Of a stretch of 64,000 bases of DNA, positions 1-11,081 are shown piece by piece. Numbering within the stretch: position 1 is the stretch's first letter; the number at the start of each line of letters is the position of its first letter. Both the position numbers and the translations under genes were made by a program. The DNA is from Chamaecyparis obtusa (taxonomy: Eukaryota > Streptophyta > Pinopsida > Cupressales > Cupressaceae), in assembly GCA_027943335.1 (NCBI GenBank), contig BSBK01001869.1, forward strand, positions 2,052,501 through 2,116,500. The letters run 5' to 3'. The notes beneath the pieces were generated by a model. It was not told where the DNA came from. It did not search any database and worked only from the letters and a program-made list of their open reading frames with translations.

Positions 1-1078
1 CCAAGCTACACAGTGATGATCGAGGAGTTGAACACAATATTGACCGAGTGTTAGTAATTTATATTTGAGGAAGAATTCAGATTCCTAGCTGACATGTTTG
101 AATTCTTGGATTATGTAAATCATGTTGACTTTATTTATTGACTATATGGAGCATTTAATGCATAGTAAACCATTTTATTGTGATTCCATAAAGAGATTAA
201 AGATGTTTCTAGAAGGATGGATGAAGAACATAATGTTGGAAGGATTCGATGAATCTAACCTAAACCTAAGATTTACGGAGGAGATTAAGCGGGCAAAAGA
301 TGGATCTACCTATTGAAGAGGTATTAAGGAAACCTAAGTGTGAGGTTGAGATAGAGATGCTGGAGTTGTTATTGTTATTGAATAAATAAGTAGAAAGGCT
401 GAAGGTGAAGGAGTTGATCAGAGTTGTGATTGCTTGAAGGGATTTTTGAGCAGATCAGTGATGGAAATGGAAATGGAACTCAATCAGTAAGCCAAACATA
501 TATGTAATAATTGGATCTGTTATTTTCAAAGTGAGTTGTATGTTTTCAGATCATATATTACTGTTACTTTCTAATCATTGGATTAGTCAAAATCATTTAA
601 TCAAGGTTGACCTAACAGTCATTGTATAAATCCTTTAATCAAGGTTGTATTCTAATGGAATGTACTTAAGTCCGCTAACAAGGTGCACTCCTAATAGGGG
701 GGTTGAAATCCTTTAACAGGGTCACACCTAGAAATGTGTTTGTAAACCTTTAATAGGGGTTGTATTTTCAAAGAGCTCACTTCAGAAGAGTGAATATATC
801 AGTAGCATGTTACAAAGTGGTTTTTCCCAAATTGGTTTTCCACTATAAATCCTGGTGTCAATACTTGTGTGAATGTTTTGGTTTAAACATTTCTATGTTT
901 TGCAAGTTAAATACTATTGGATAGTGGACTGCACTATTTTATGTTTCTTGTATACATTCAGTAATGAGCGAGTAGTATTGGTTATTAGATCTGAGTTGTT
1001 GAAGTGTTTAAAAGTTTAATTGATACATCTGGACCTAAGAACAACTAATTCACCCCCCCTCTCTATTGTTCTAAATCA
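1..1078 (+). mobile_element. Ty1/copia element fragment, 3' end with LTR
   Basis: The right part has the layout of a plant copia LTR read on the plus strand. Repeated short phrases of the kind 'aatcaaggttg' and 'ctaataggggg' are followed by 'gtggtttttcccaa' and a pyrimidine stretch 'ttcacccccc' close to the end, the same order seen in reverse in the LTRs of element E. The probable LTR end is near 1078 (ctaaatca). The left part (1-480) should be internal or U3 sequence. I see no convincing protein in it; the short frame at 122-316 has no recognisable motif. The left LTR boundary and target duplication lie outside the window or are unreadable. The fragment abuts a B-family LTR on its right, so it probably inserted into that LTR. 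Confidence 0.6.
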
Positions 1079-1091
1079 TATTAATAGTCAG

Positions 1092-2206
1092 TTTCCAGGG
1101 TAAACATATTGTAAGTTGGTAATAAATGATAACTTAATAATAAAATTTGGGGATAACATCAAAGAAAAGATTAGTTATGATGCCTCACCCATACCTTGAG
1201 TGCTTGTACAGGCTAAGGATGGGAATGATATGATACCTAGAGAGTAGGTATGATTAGAGTTCCTCATCTTCATGAGAGGGTATTCTGGTTCTACATGGGT
1301 CATGTTGAGGGTTTGGGGTCTAGAGTGACCATTCTAGGATAACTCAAATTAATGACCATGTGATGGAAATCCCATAGTATGTAGCCTAAGTCTCCTTTGT
1401 AGGTTCTACATTTTCCTCGAGTATCTGTTATCTATTATTTAGTCTTTGATATGTGTTTGGTATTGTTTTTTGGTATGTTGGGTATTTATTATCTATTCTT
1501 TATATGTACCTTGTGTACCCTTGTGTTGATCTATGATCTATAGTGTGTCTCGATCATACCTATTTTTTCAACCTTATAACCTTGCATCCATGTACCTTCG
1601 TATTAGCCTATATATTTTTTTGTGTGGTCTTTGTGTTTATCACCACAAAAAGGTGGGGTGGACCTCAAGGTTCCACATGGTCAGATGGTAGTGATTCTAT
1701 TACCATTGATATTTTTATGTTTTTTATTTTATGCTTGGATGATCCTTGTTGATGTTACTATTTTTAATTCTTAATTTGAGACTTTCTTATTGTATCATAT
1801 CTACATATTGGTTGACATCCATTTAGGAGATTTTATGTATATTGATGTATTATTATTTACCATGCAACTTGTGCAATGGAAGTTAGTTTATTAAATACAC
1901 TATGGTTGAATCAATTGTATCTTCACTTATTTAATATGGAATTGTATATTGTGATTCAGTTGCAAATTTTTGTATGAAAGTTTATAAGTGGTTGTTCATA
2001 ATAGATTAGCTAACTTAAAAGTAACTCTACATCATGGAACCCTTGGGATTGTTAATTATAATTATAGTTCCTTATGTGCATGTTTTATCTTATGTTACAT
2101 TACTTGCACATTATTGTTGTGTAAACTTTTAAGAAAAAAATATTTCATCAACTTAGTATCATGTTTTAGTTTAATTTCTCTTAGGTTCCTTGGAAGGGAA
2201 TTACAC
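1092..2206 (+). repeat. 5'-truncated large gypsy-type LTR (family B)
   Basis: This stretch aligns by eye, in order, with 12.07-13.107 kb of the solo LTR B. Shared landmarks are 'agttcctcat', a block of the type 'gggtctagagtgac', a 'ggtggaccttcaaggttccacatgg'-like block in the middle, 'aactctacatcatgg', and a closing '...ggaattaca' that corresponds to '...ggcgttaca' in B. The 5' three quarters of the LTR are missing. The copia fragment lies directly to the left, and LINE sequence begins directly to the right. No coding potential is apparent. Confidence 0.7.
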
Positions 2207-2329
2207 TCAAATTTTCTATTAAAAGGGAAGAAACCCTTATTTTTTAGAGGCTTCCTCAACCATATTAAATTCACTACACAAAACCTAAGTGGAGGTGGTA
2301 TTGAATGTGAAATCCACTAGTAGAGAGTA

Positions 2330-2700
2330 CATATCTCAACAACGTCATTAGGAGTATAAACATTACTAATCCAAAGAGAGGATTTATAAATTGACATAAG
2401 GATACACACAAAGAACTGAGTACAAAAAAACCCATGATCAACCACACAAGGATAACACTATGGTGAAAGAAGGGTAATAAACTCTCCATGATCCACCTTT
2501 TCTTCAATAGAAACAATGAGGCTAGTTGGCCAAATAATATGAAATTCAATAGTAAGCATGAACAAAACCATTTTAATCTCTTGAAGATAAAATACATCAA
2601 TGCCAAGATATCTTTGTCAATTATCATGCATGAAATACTTCTTGGTGAGGTTAGTAAGACCTTGGGTAGTCCATGATTTCAATTTTTACATGTCATCCTT
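2330..2700 (-). pseudogene. LINE ORF2 N-terminus, endonuclease domain remnant
   Basis: The minus-strand translation gives a 'GIDVFYLQEIK' segment, matching the QEtK motif of the exonuclease-endonuclease-phosphatase family that nicks target DNA in L1-type LINEs. It is followed at the expected distance by a 'VYTPND' segment (the family's 'IYAPN' motif). Between them are the hydrophobic 'EFHIIWPTSL' and 'GEFITLLSP' stretches. It carries stops in frame, for example just before the QEIK block, and ends near 2330. The reverse transcriptase that should follow is missing. A different minus frame at 2274-2627 is open but is only a shadow of this domain. Confidence 0.6.
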
Positions 2701-2999
2701 GTTCTTGAGAGAGGAGAAACTATTGTATGATAAATGAAACACTTTTTGAAAGCCAACATATGTAACCCTATACCTTTTTAGAACATTATCATCATTCACC
2801 ACATGCCCAAGAGGGCTATGAGAGAAATGGAGAATGTGAGGTTGAGATTGAGTACAGAGCCCTAAAGATAGATGAATTATTTTTGTAAAAAATAGATAAA
2901 CAAAACCTTCAATAGTTGTAGTAATGGATACTTCCTTCCTGTTCTCCTAAGGGCTTAAAACTAGAAATGCCAATTGTGGGAATAGATTAGCTGACTCAT

Positions 3000-3700
3000 A
3001 GGGCTTATTATAACTATTGTAAAATGGGGTATCCATCCCTTTGCAGGTTAGTATGGTCCATTTATCCTCTATTTTGGGGCCTCTAGAGTACATGGAGGAT
3101 CTAACTTCTTAAGAGTGGTTTTAACCCCTAGAATGGCCAAAGGATAGTCCTTAATATTTGACATCAAAAGTAATTGTTGGGAAGATTTAAATAGAGTACA
3201 TGTAGGGTGTGACAAAGATCTCTTGTTTGAATATCAACTAACTCTTGAGGTCACAAGAATAACCAACTTTAACACATACTCATTTCTAGGGTTGAGCATC
3301 ATTAAATAGGTCAAGATTAACATAGACAACATTTCCCAAAGATTAAGTAGTGATTTTCAAAAAAGGCTAGTAGGGTAAAGGGAGGTTTGGAAACTAAATC
3401 TATATTGGAACCTAGATTTTATTTTCATTTGAGATAAATAATTCTTGATAACATGGTTAAAAAAAAAAGTAAATATGTCCAAACATACCAAGGCCCATGT
3501 TGAAAAATGGCATGTACACAAGTAGGCTCAACAAATAGTAAAAGAAAAAAACTTTTGGTTAGGTTTTGAACACCCTTGAGAAAACCCCATGAGGGGCCCA
3601 AGTCTTAGAAACCCAATCTTGAAGCATGATATTTTGGGGGAACCTCCCAAAAAAATAACCTATCAAAGTGTCTTTTTTTATCATTGGCATGTACTATCAA
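3000..3700 (-). pseudogene. LINE ORF1 remnant (DUF4283-like)
   Basis: The minus strand near 3680-3490 reads a 'GFLKGVQNLTKSFFLLLF' segment and then 'HAIFQHGPWYV'. This resembles the conserved 'G.V..I...G..F..F....A..VL..GPW' pattern of the DUF4283 domain in plant LINE ORF1 proteins, which bind the LINE RNA. Downstream, a 'LPLHL' and 'NEYVLKLVIL' stretch fits the following part of the same domain. Stops and frame changes interrupt it. Its position immediately upstream of the endonuclease remnant supports the call. Confidence 0.5.
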
Positions 3701-3960
3701 AATATTGAACTAGTAAAACAACATTAGGTTTACTAGGAGACATACCTCATGAAAAATTGTGAGAACAAAATATTGAGAATGGTGATTTGGTGGAGACATT
3801 ATTTCCAAATGCTAAAGCTTCAACACTAGAAAAAATCATTTCACAAAGGTTGTATAATACCATTATATTATAAAAGGTATCTCACAATAAATATGGTATG
3901 ACACAAAGGAAGGACCTAGACATAAAGAGATCTAAAAACACCAAAACCCTAGTAGAGAAA

Positions 3961-5790
3961 AAATCCAACTATCAAAATTTTTAGTTAATACTTCTCACTA
4001 TTTTCAATAGTTATTACAAGATGATATATCACATACTTGTGTAAACTATTGTTGTATTTTGGTAAATAAATTGCATGTGGCATTAATACATATTTAGAGA
4101 GGAGAACTATAAAAAAAATATCTTGATCACAATTCAATTTCTAAGTAGGAAAAAATAATAGAATCATATAGGCTATATATATTTTTAATGAATTTTATGT
4201 ACTGTAATTTGAAAATAGCCATAAAATTAGTAAATCTAATGGTTTGATCTATCAAAACTTGATTACAACAATCTAACAATATCCTTATAGGTGTTTGTTA
4301 TCTTGCCTTGCTAGATTTAAATACAAGATGAAATTGAATAGGTTTCTACACATACATTATGTTAGTTCATTCTCATGCAACATATAAGGTCATGGAACTC
4401 AATTTTTAACCCAAGGGAATTATATATTAACCATAAAAAATTTAAGCCTACATAGAGCCTGAGAGGTCTTTCAATTGCTTAGGTAAAATGATTCCAACAT
4501 CAACATTTTTCATCAATATTTTTTTCAAAGCTTAGTGCATTTATCCTCATATGTAAATTATGAATATTCATTGTCAATTATCAAGCCAACACTAAAAATT
4601 ATGTAGATTTTAATGGGTTGCATTGATTTAGTTAACATAGACTTTATGTAATCCATTTATTTCTTTGTATTTTTGGTGAACCAGACGTAATCATATCCTT
4701 AGGATTTTTTCTTATGGTTTATCCTTCTTTTTTTATGAGGGTTTCATATCCATTTTTTATTTTTTTTATCACACTTCTACATTTTCATAGGATTTTATTT
4801 TTCTTTGTTTGTGTTCTATAGCTTGACAACTTTTCTTCTAAGGTTCTCAATTATGTATGACCTTTCTTTTACCACCCAAACTATTCATAAATATTCTTTT
4901 AGAGATTCATTTTCAAATATGATCTATTTATTATTTTTTAAAAGTTTCAAATTTGAGATTTATTTATTTTTCTTTAGGTTTTGATCTTTGATAGTCATGT
5001 TACTTTGTTAATATTTGTTACCACTTATTTTGCATGTGTAATATTTTTCCATAGTCCTCTTTCAAGAAAAATTAGAATGCATTATTTCCATTTCAATTGG
5101 TGTCTTATTTCCCTAATTCATCCTTGCATTATGGTTAAAGATTTTTATTTTTGGCCTTTAAATACTGAAGTGTACTTGTGAACTTTCTTCTTAAACCTAT
5201 GTATAAAGTTCAAAGGTATGTCGGTCTAAAGTTTGTACCATGATTATATGTTTTGTTTCTCTTGCATCTTGTTTGAAAGTGAATGTAAAAGTGCTAAGTG
5301 ACATCAGTATGATGTTGAAATTTAACTCTTGAACCTTTTTCTTTGGTTAAAGGTTCAAGTTCCTAGCACATTGAAGTTAGAAATGCAGGAAAGTGGTAAA
5401 TAAAAGTGATTAAAATGATTGCAAGAAAAGGAATATTTTGGGAATGTCCAAAGTTTCAAATTTTTAAGGGTTCCCTTTTATGAAAGATAATCATTAGATT
5501 TTAAGGCCTTGTGTGGAAATAACTCATAATTAACATGGGTGTCAGAATTGTGCCTTTTCAATATTAACTTTGCACAAACAAATTGGTTGTTCGAGGCATG
5601 AGAATCTAGTGCCCATATTTCATGCTTTTAAATGTACATGATATGAGTTGTTTCTTCTTTGAAAAGCCAAAAGAATTTAAGAGAAGACGACACTCAAGGT
5701 AAATGATTTCTCTTCTTCAGAGTTGGAAGGAAATCTGGTGTTTATGACAGGTGAGTTTTGAGACTTCCCAATATCATAATTGTTTCTCTG
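3961..5790. other. AT-rich stretch, no supported gene
   Basis: No frame shows a recognisable protein. 4700-5000 is strongly T-rich on the plus strand. By position this could be the 5' part of the element A LTR, because the A reading frame begins just after it, but no LTR start or target duplication was identified. Confidence 0.5.
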
Positions 5791-7674
5791 TAATGAAAGG
5801 AAGTGGTTAAAATTTTATGCATTTCTTAGCTCGGTCATTTCTCTTTTTTGGAGTCTATCTAAAACTATCACCACGAGACCTATTTGCCCAAAATTGATTG
5901 GGATAAGGATGAAGAAGACCAAATTTAGACCAGGACTTTTTTGGTGCTTAGAAGGACCAAAATGTGGCTGAGAGTTCAAAGATTTGGAAAAATAATATTT
6001 CATGAATCAAAAAACCTTGTAGTCATAGATACTAGTTCCCCCCTACAGACTTACATTGTTTCTACTAAAAAATATATTTCTACTTGTATTGTAGGTACTG
6101 TTAATGTGAAAAATGAAATTTCAATTGCTAAAAAGTCAAAGAAGTCTACTTTGAGCCACTCCCCTTCTTGCACTACCCATTCTAGAAGCAGGAGATAAAG
6201 AAAGAAAAGTTTGGATAGGAGAGTGTTTGTTGATTTGGAATCTATTGAAGAAATTATTGAGAAAATGGTTGACCAAGATTCTAGAGTCCCTGTGACTAAA
6301 GATGTTGACACTTGGAAGCATCCAGAGGACACCTCAAACCCTCTGAATGCTACAACAACTCAAACATCTCTAGAAAAGAGTGATCCAATGAACACACCAT
6401 AGTGGCTAGATACTTCCATCATTAAGAAAATCAATGTGGTTCCTATCTCTCTACCAATGGAAGACATGGTAAGTAAATGTCTAGGAAAAATACTAAAATC
6501 TAAATTTCTCAATACCACTACCAAAGTGGATTTTGATCCAGACTCAAGGAATTGGGTAGCAGAGGTGGCTTGTCCTTTGATAGACAAAGAGGTAGATAAC
6601 GCTTTAGCTAAATATTTTGTAGTTGAAAAGGTGGATCTCATAATTGCACCAAGAGGTGTATATTCTCATCATTTAGTGGCTTCTACTTAGAAGATTCTCT
6701 CCAGATCATGGAAGGATGAAAAATAAAAAAGGGAACTAAAATAGAAGATGAGGAAAATGGGAGAGTATATGGAAGCCATCCACCATCCTAGTACACAACC
6801 ACTTTCATAATTACCCCTTTCATTCGACCCAAAGTCTCCTGTAAATCAAAAGATGCTTGATCAAATTCAAATGAGAAATCTTATAGCTAAAGTATGCAAT
6901 GACTGGTTGGAAGGGATAATTCATGGTGTCTCTGAGTATTATTTTTATCTAAGAAACTTATATAAGAATTCCACAATCATAATGAAAGAGATGGAGCTAT
7001 AAATCATCTCCTAGAAGAAAGAGAAAAAAAGGTGGATGGCAATGATTGCACAAATGAGTGAATTATAGAAGTGTGGAGTAATTAAATTCCTAGTAGAGAA
7101 ACCTATGGTGGGTTTGGATGATAATGTGGTGTATGTTTGTAAGAAGATTATTGAGTGGAAGAACTAAATTGTGAAACACAATCATGAAGATTTTGTGAAT
7201 TTGTTAAACAAAATAACTCAGCTTACCCATTCAATGTAGAATGACTTAAAATACATTAATGTCAAGTTCTTAAAGGATGATGGGTAAACTATGGAAGTTT
7301 TTGATGATTTAATCAAGTACTTCAATGATAATATTAAGTCTTTAAAATAAACTAAGTCCTTAACAACCGAAGACTTCTCTAGAGTAGAAAAGATCGAGTC
7401 CCTACTCACTATTTGTATTGGCCAATTAGAAACATACGAGAACAAAGTGGCATATGTTAGGAGAGATAAAGAAGTTTGGAAACAACAAATTTCACACATT
7501 GGCTTCCTAATTCTCATATAATTCATAATTTCTCCACAATGCACCTTGAATGGAAGGTTCAATGTATCACTATGGCAAGACAAGACCAATCAACAAGCTC
7601 CACCATGTCACCATAACCCTGATCATGCCATTGGATCCCAACTTCTTAATTTATTTACTCTAGATAGTTTCTAA
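5791..7674 (+). pseudogene. Long decayed ORF upstream of element A primer site (LTR-encoded?)
   Basis: A single plus-strand frame (codon start 1 mod 3, e.g. 5941, 6211, 6436) can be followed for about 628 codons to a stop at 7672-7674 without any frameshift. It is interrupted only by TAA and TAG codons, for example at 5860, 5926, 6196, 6400, 6688 and 7519. The product is lysine- and glutamate-rich. It has an N-terminal acidic stretch ('IDWDKDEEDQI'), a basic serine-rich patch near 6120-6195 ('KKSKKSTLSHSPS', 'SRSRR') that could act as a nuclear signal, and a C-terminal half that looks helical. I recognise no family. It ends 660 bases before the inferred LTR end, so it would lie inside the 5' LTR of element A, in the element's own orientation. 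The second LTR of A is not present to prove this. Confidence 0.5.
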
Positions 7675-8334
7675 GTTTATTTTCTTTTTAGTTACATTAA
7701 AACTAAATTTTTACTCTAAGATAGAGTTAAGTAACTCTGTGTTTTAAAGACATTTTAACCTGTGTGGCTATATATATGCTTTAAAAAGACTTAAGAAAGG
7801 TCTGAGAATTAGTAGCTTATAGACTTTATTTTTTTTCTAATACATGATATCTTTTAAGTTAAATTTTTTATCTATGAATGAAATGGGTAGATGATAATTG
7901 CAAATTCAATTATGTGCATTTGGATTGATGTGGAAAAATATCTGTGTGGATTTGTTTCTCAGTGCAATGATTATTTACTTCTTTGAAAGTTCATCATGTA
8001 TCTGGTCGGTTTATGAGTTTGTATTGATTGATTTGGTTGAAATATTATCAAAGTCTATGCTTTGATCATTGAGAGTAATTATATTTAAAATTTCACATTC
8101 ATGATGTGTTTATTTATGAATGGGATTAGCCTTCATTATTTTTTGGTGAAAAGTATGATCATAATTTCATTTTCAGTTTGATCATTCATTGAATATCATA
8201 AAGGGAGTTGTACCTTAATTCAAAGGGTAATTATTTATAGTTATCCCAACTACTGGTTATCAATTTGGTCCTTAAAAATAGTTTATAGAGTAAAAAATGC
8301 ATAGCATTGGTGAGGACAAATCTATTAACCAACA
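5791..8334 (+). repeat. Element A 5' LTR, 3' portion
   Basis: An LTR end is inferred at 8334 ('ttaaccaaca') because a primer-binding-like sequence starts at 8341 and gag-like coding follows. After the decayed ORF the segment 7675-8334 is AT-rich and non-coding, the same arrangement as in the LTRs of element C (ORF, about 1 kb of non-coding, LTR end, short gap, primer site). The left boundary is unknown. Truncation of A at 39363 removed the matching 3' LTR, so the call rests on context. Confidence 0.45.
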
Positions 8335-8340
8335 TATTTT

Positions 8341-8358
8341 TGGAGACTCTACTGGAGA
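8341..8358 (+). promoter_or_regulatory. Element A primer-binding site
   Basis: The 18-base sequence TGGAGACTCTACTGGAGA starts 6 bases after the inferred LTR end. It differs by only three bases from the primer site of element C (TGGTGACTCTATTGGGGA on its strand). Both resemble the TGGCGACTC...GGGGA type of primer site used by many plant Ty3/gypsy elements, with CpG-type changes. The cognate tRNA (arginine-type in relatives I know) cannot be verified here. Confidence 0.6.
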
Positions 8359-8560
8359 AAACCAAAAAAAATTATTAAGATCCATCACCTATAGATGGGG
8401 AAAAATGGTATTACCCCATGAGAATATCTTTCATGTTTTGCAACCTAATTTGAGATTTTAGGAAGAAAAAAAAAAGGAAGATATAATCACTCAATTAGAC
8501 ACTTTAGCTTGACATACATGAAGAATCCTAGAAGATTATAGAAGGGAAAGACAAGTGTTA
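8359..8560 (+). pseudogene. Element A gag 5' segment before the B insertion
   Basis: Decayed coding sequence leads into 'ILEDYRRERQVL' right up to 8560. With the inserted LTR and one copy of TGTTA removed, it continues directly as 'EREEDLAAKL' from 13108 onward. The uninterrupted helical, charged reading across the insertion shows this was gag coding sequence when B inserted. Stops are present upstream (e.g. near 8512). Confidence 0.55.
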
Positions 8561-9650
8561 TGTAGTACCCACCCGTAGGATGCTTTTAGATTGCTTTATG
8601 TTTCAGTTGTATGACCGAATTCTTTTAGGTCACTTTCCATGTGATCGATTATTGTTTCATTAATGATGATTATGGATTATTATCATATGTTTATCAAGTG
8701 TTTGCATAGATAAGATGATGATGTTTTATGATATTAGATTACATGTTTTATATTGATTATGATGTACTTATCCCATACTTACATGTGTATGGTTATCTTG
8801 TGTCTGTATTTGTTTGACGTGTTTGTGTGGTAGAGGATGGATGCGTAGTTACTTGCATAGTCGAGATCCACACATCCAACCGTACCCTATCATTTCCTAT
8901 TATATATTGTATGTACATGCTTCATCTTTCGATGACAGGTTTGCAGGTACAGGGCATCGTCTTCCCTGAATTGGCAGAAGTGAGCGTGCCCAAAAACATT
9001 CATCTCAATAGTAAAGAGGGGAGATAATACACAGACCCAAACCCTAACCCTAGCCTAATTGTCCTAGGATTGGACAAGTGTCAGTCTTACTACCCTACCC
9101 GAATTCACCTGGTTGGCATGAATTCATGGATCCTGTTCTTGAGTCTGTGCATGGTTTCTATTTGCTTGATTTTATTGTTCTTGATTCAGTTGATTCATGA
9201 TTATGTATGTGATTTTATATGATTATCGATGTTAGGATTATAGTTGAATTTTAATGATTTAATTATGTTCCTATGTTTAATTTAGAAAATTATCTAAAGT
9301 CAAATATTTGATTTATTGGAATTATTTGATTATGTAATCGTAATTAGGATTATTTATGTTGAGTGCATTATTAAATAATTGAATATTTAAATGCATGCTT
9401 TAGGATGTATTAAATATTTAATTTATTTAATTTGGTTTTAATTATTAACATGTGCTCAAATGGTAAATGTTTAGAATTATGCTTGTTTATATTATTAAAT
9501 AATTAAATAATTAATTGCATGAATTTGTGATGCATTGATTATTTAATTTAATTAATAAATAAATTTTATTTATAACATGTGCAAATTGGTAAAAGAGTTT
9601 GTTTTCATAAAGGTGACAACTAGTTTTAGAAAGTCAAGTTGAGTTGTGCA

Positions 9651-9657
9651 TATAAAT
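9651..9657 (+). promoter_or_regulatory. Candidate TATA box in LTR B
   Basis: TATAAAT lies in LTR B, about 1.1 kb from its 5' end. It is followed after roughly 60-100 bases by G/T-rich sequence of the kind that opens a transcribed leader. There is no experimental or comparative support, and an AT-rich background makes chance occurrence easy. Confidence 0.25.
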
Positions 9658-10554
9658 GATATTTTAATTAATTAATTGTATTTACTTTCAAATTTGGAAT
9701 TGGAGTTGGATAAGGAGTTGTCTTATGAGTCACTTTTCTGATTTGAGTTGAACTCTGAGTTAGCTGTTGAGTTGTCTTCTGTGATTGCTTGGATTTTTTG
9801 GAATTGAATTCCTATTAGGGGATTTTTGCATTCATTTTTGGGAGAGACAGGTTTTGGAGAAGATTTTTGGGGAAGCTTGTGGTTTTGGCATTTTTGGGGA
9901 TTTGTGGATTGTTGTGGCTGCATGTTGGTGTGAATTTCTATGTGCATCTGGATTGGGCACCTGTTTGCAAATTAGCTTTCAGATTTGCAGGTTGTGTTTG
10001 AATTTGGAGAGAATTTGGTTCTCAGATCTACATGGGTTTCCATTTTAAATCCATTTTTGGCATTGGATCTGAGGTAGGTTTTGGAATTATCTGTCAGATT
10101 TATATTCTCATCTGTTCATCTTTCTGTGTTTTATAGTGTTCTATGTTTTCAATTTTTGATAGATCTTTGTTTTAATAGATCTAGGTATTTAGAAACCCTT
10201 ATGTAGTTAATTTTTGTATTTTATTATTACTTGGCATCGTGTCATTATGCTAGCCAAATTTCATTGATTAATTGTTCATGGTTTGGCTATAAATTGATAA
10301 ATTAACCCTGTTGTTTAGTTTAACTATAGTGTTGGGAGAAAATTAATTCCCTTGAGAAAGTAGATCAAATTGCTTTAAAAACCCAATTTTAGTACACAAA
10401 AATCAATTTTGGAAAAATAATATATTCTCTGTAAAAAAAATAATTACTGTGCAAATTTTTATAGATTCAGTAAATTGTTGTGTTTTTATAAAAGTTGTTT
10501 TTGGGAAAAGAATAGATTCTTTACCAAAAGAATCTTATTGTGATTTTAGATTGT

Positions 10555-10557
<3 letters not shown>

Positions 10558-10615
<58 letters not shown>
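10558..10615. repeat. (TA)n microsatellite, first array
   Basis: About 29 uninterrupted TA units inside LTR B. It is separated from a second, longer TA array by about 55 bases that include 'ttgactttgtataaac'. Confidence 0.97.
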
Positions 10616-10620
<5 letters not shown>

Positions 10621-10664
10621 AATATATTGTTCACTGTATAAAAAATACAGGTTGACTTTGTATA

Positions 10665-10780
<116 letters not shown>

Positions 10781-10900
10781 AAATATAAAAGTTAATTCCC
10801 TTTTTTAATAAGAATGGCATTGTTTTTAAATAGGTTTCAATTATATAAAAACAAATTAATAAAACAAAATTTGATTTATAAAAAAAATTGCAAATTTTTA

Positions 10901-11081
10901 TGGGGGTGGGGGCCACCACACCCCCAAACCCCCATACTCCTTGCACGACGTCAAAGAGTACTATCGACGACAGTACTAACTCTGTCGAGGCAGAGGGAGT
11001 ACTGTCGAAGGTAGTACTGCCCTGCGCCAACGTGGGGGAGGTACTGATGTGATCGGGAAGTGGGACCCGCAGGGTCCCCCA
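10901..11081. other. GC-rich island in LTR B with inverted repeats
   Basis: An abrupt GC-rich block in AT-rich surroundings, 125 bases after the second TA array. It opens with a G-run/C-run inverted repeat (tgggggtggggg ... cccccaaaccccca). It contains several 'agtact' palindromes set among 'gtcgacg'-like CpG sequences, and ends with a perfect hairpin GGACCC-gca-GGGTCC at 11063-11077. It is rich in CpG compared with the rest of the window. Its function is unknown. Confidence 0.6.

Larger units (their letters stand above)
2207..3960 (-). mobile_element. LINE (L1-like) fragment
   Basis: On the minus strand this stretch reads, in order, an L1-type ORF1 region (about 3700-3000) and the start of an ORF2 endonuclease (about 2700-2330). 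It then stops at the junction with the B-family LTR fragment. Reverse transcriptase, 3' UTR and poly(A) are absent. Many stop codons and some frame changes show an old copy. It lies upstream of the LTR-like sequence of element A and may be inserted in that LTR, but A's left LTR boundary cannot be seen. Confidence 0.6.

Noticed and set aside
122..316. 64-codon plus-strand frame in the first copia fragment
   Set aside because: No recognisable copia motif and too short to call.
2274..2627. 117-codon minus-strand frame with hydrophobic stretches
   Set aside because: It overlaps the LINE endonuclease remnant in another frame and has no motif of its own; a shadow frame.
7218..7589. 123-codon minus-strand frame
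   Set aside because: Antisense to the decayed element A ORF, with no recognisable domain.
9038..9056. Telomere-like AAACCCTAACCCT inside LTR B
   Set aside because: Only about two imperfect units in LTR sequence, too short for an interstitial telomere.
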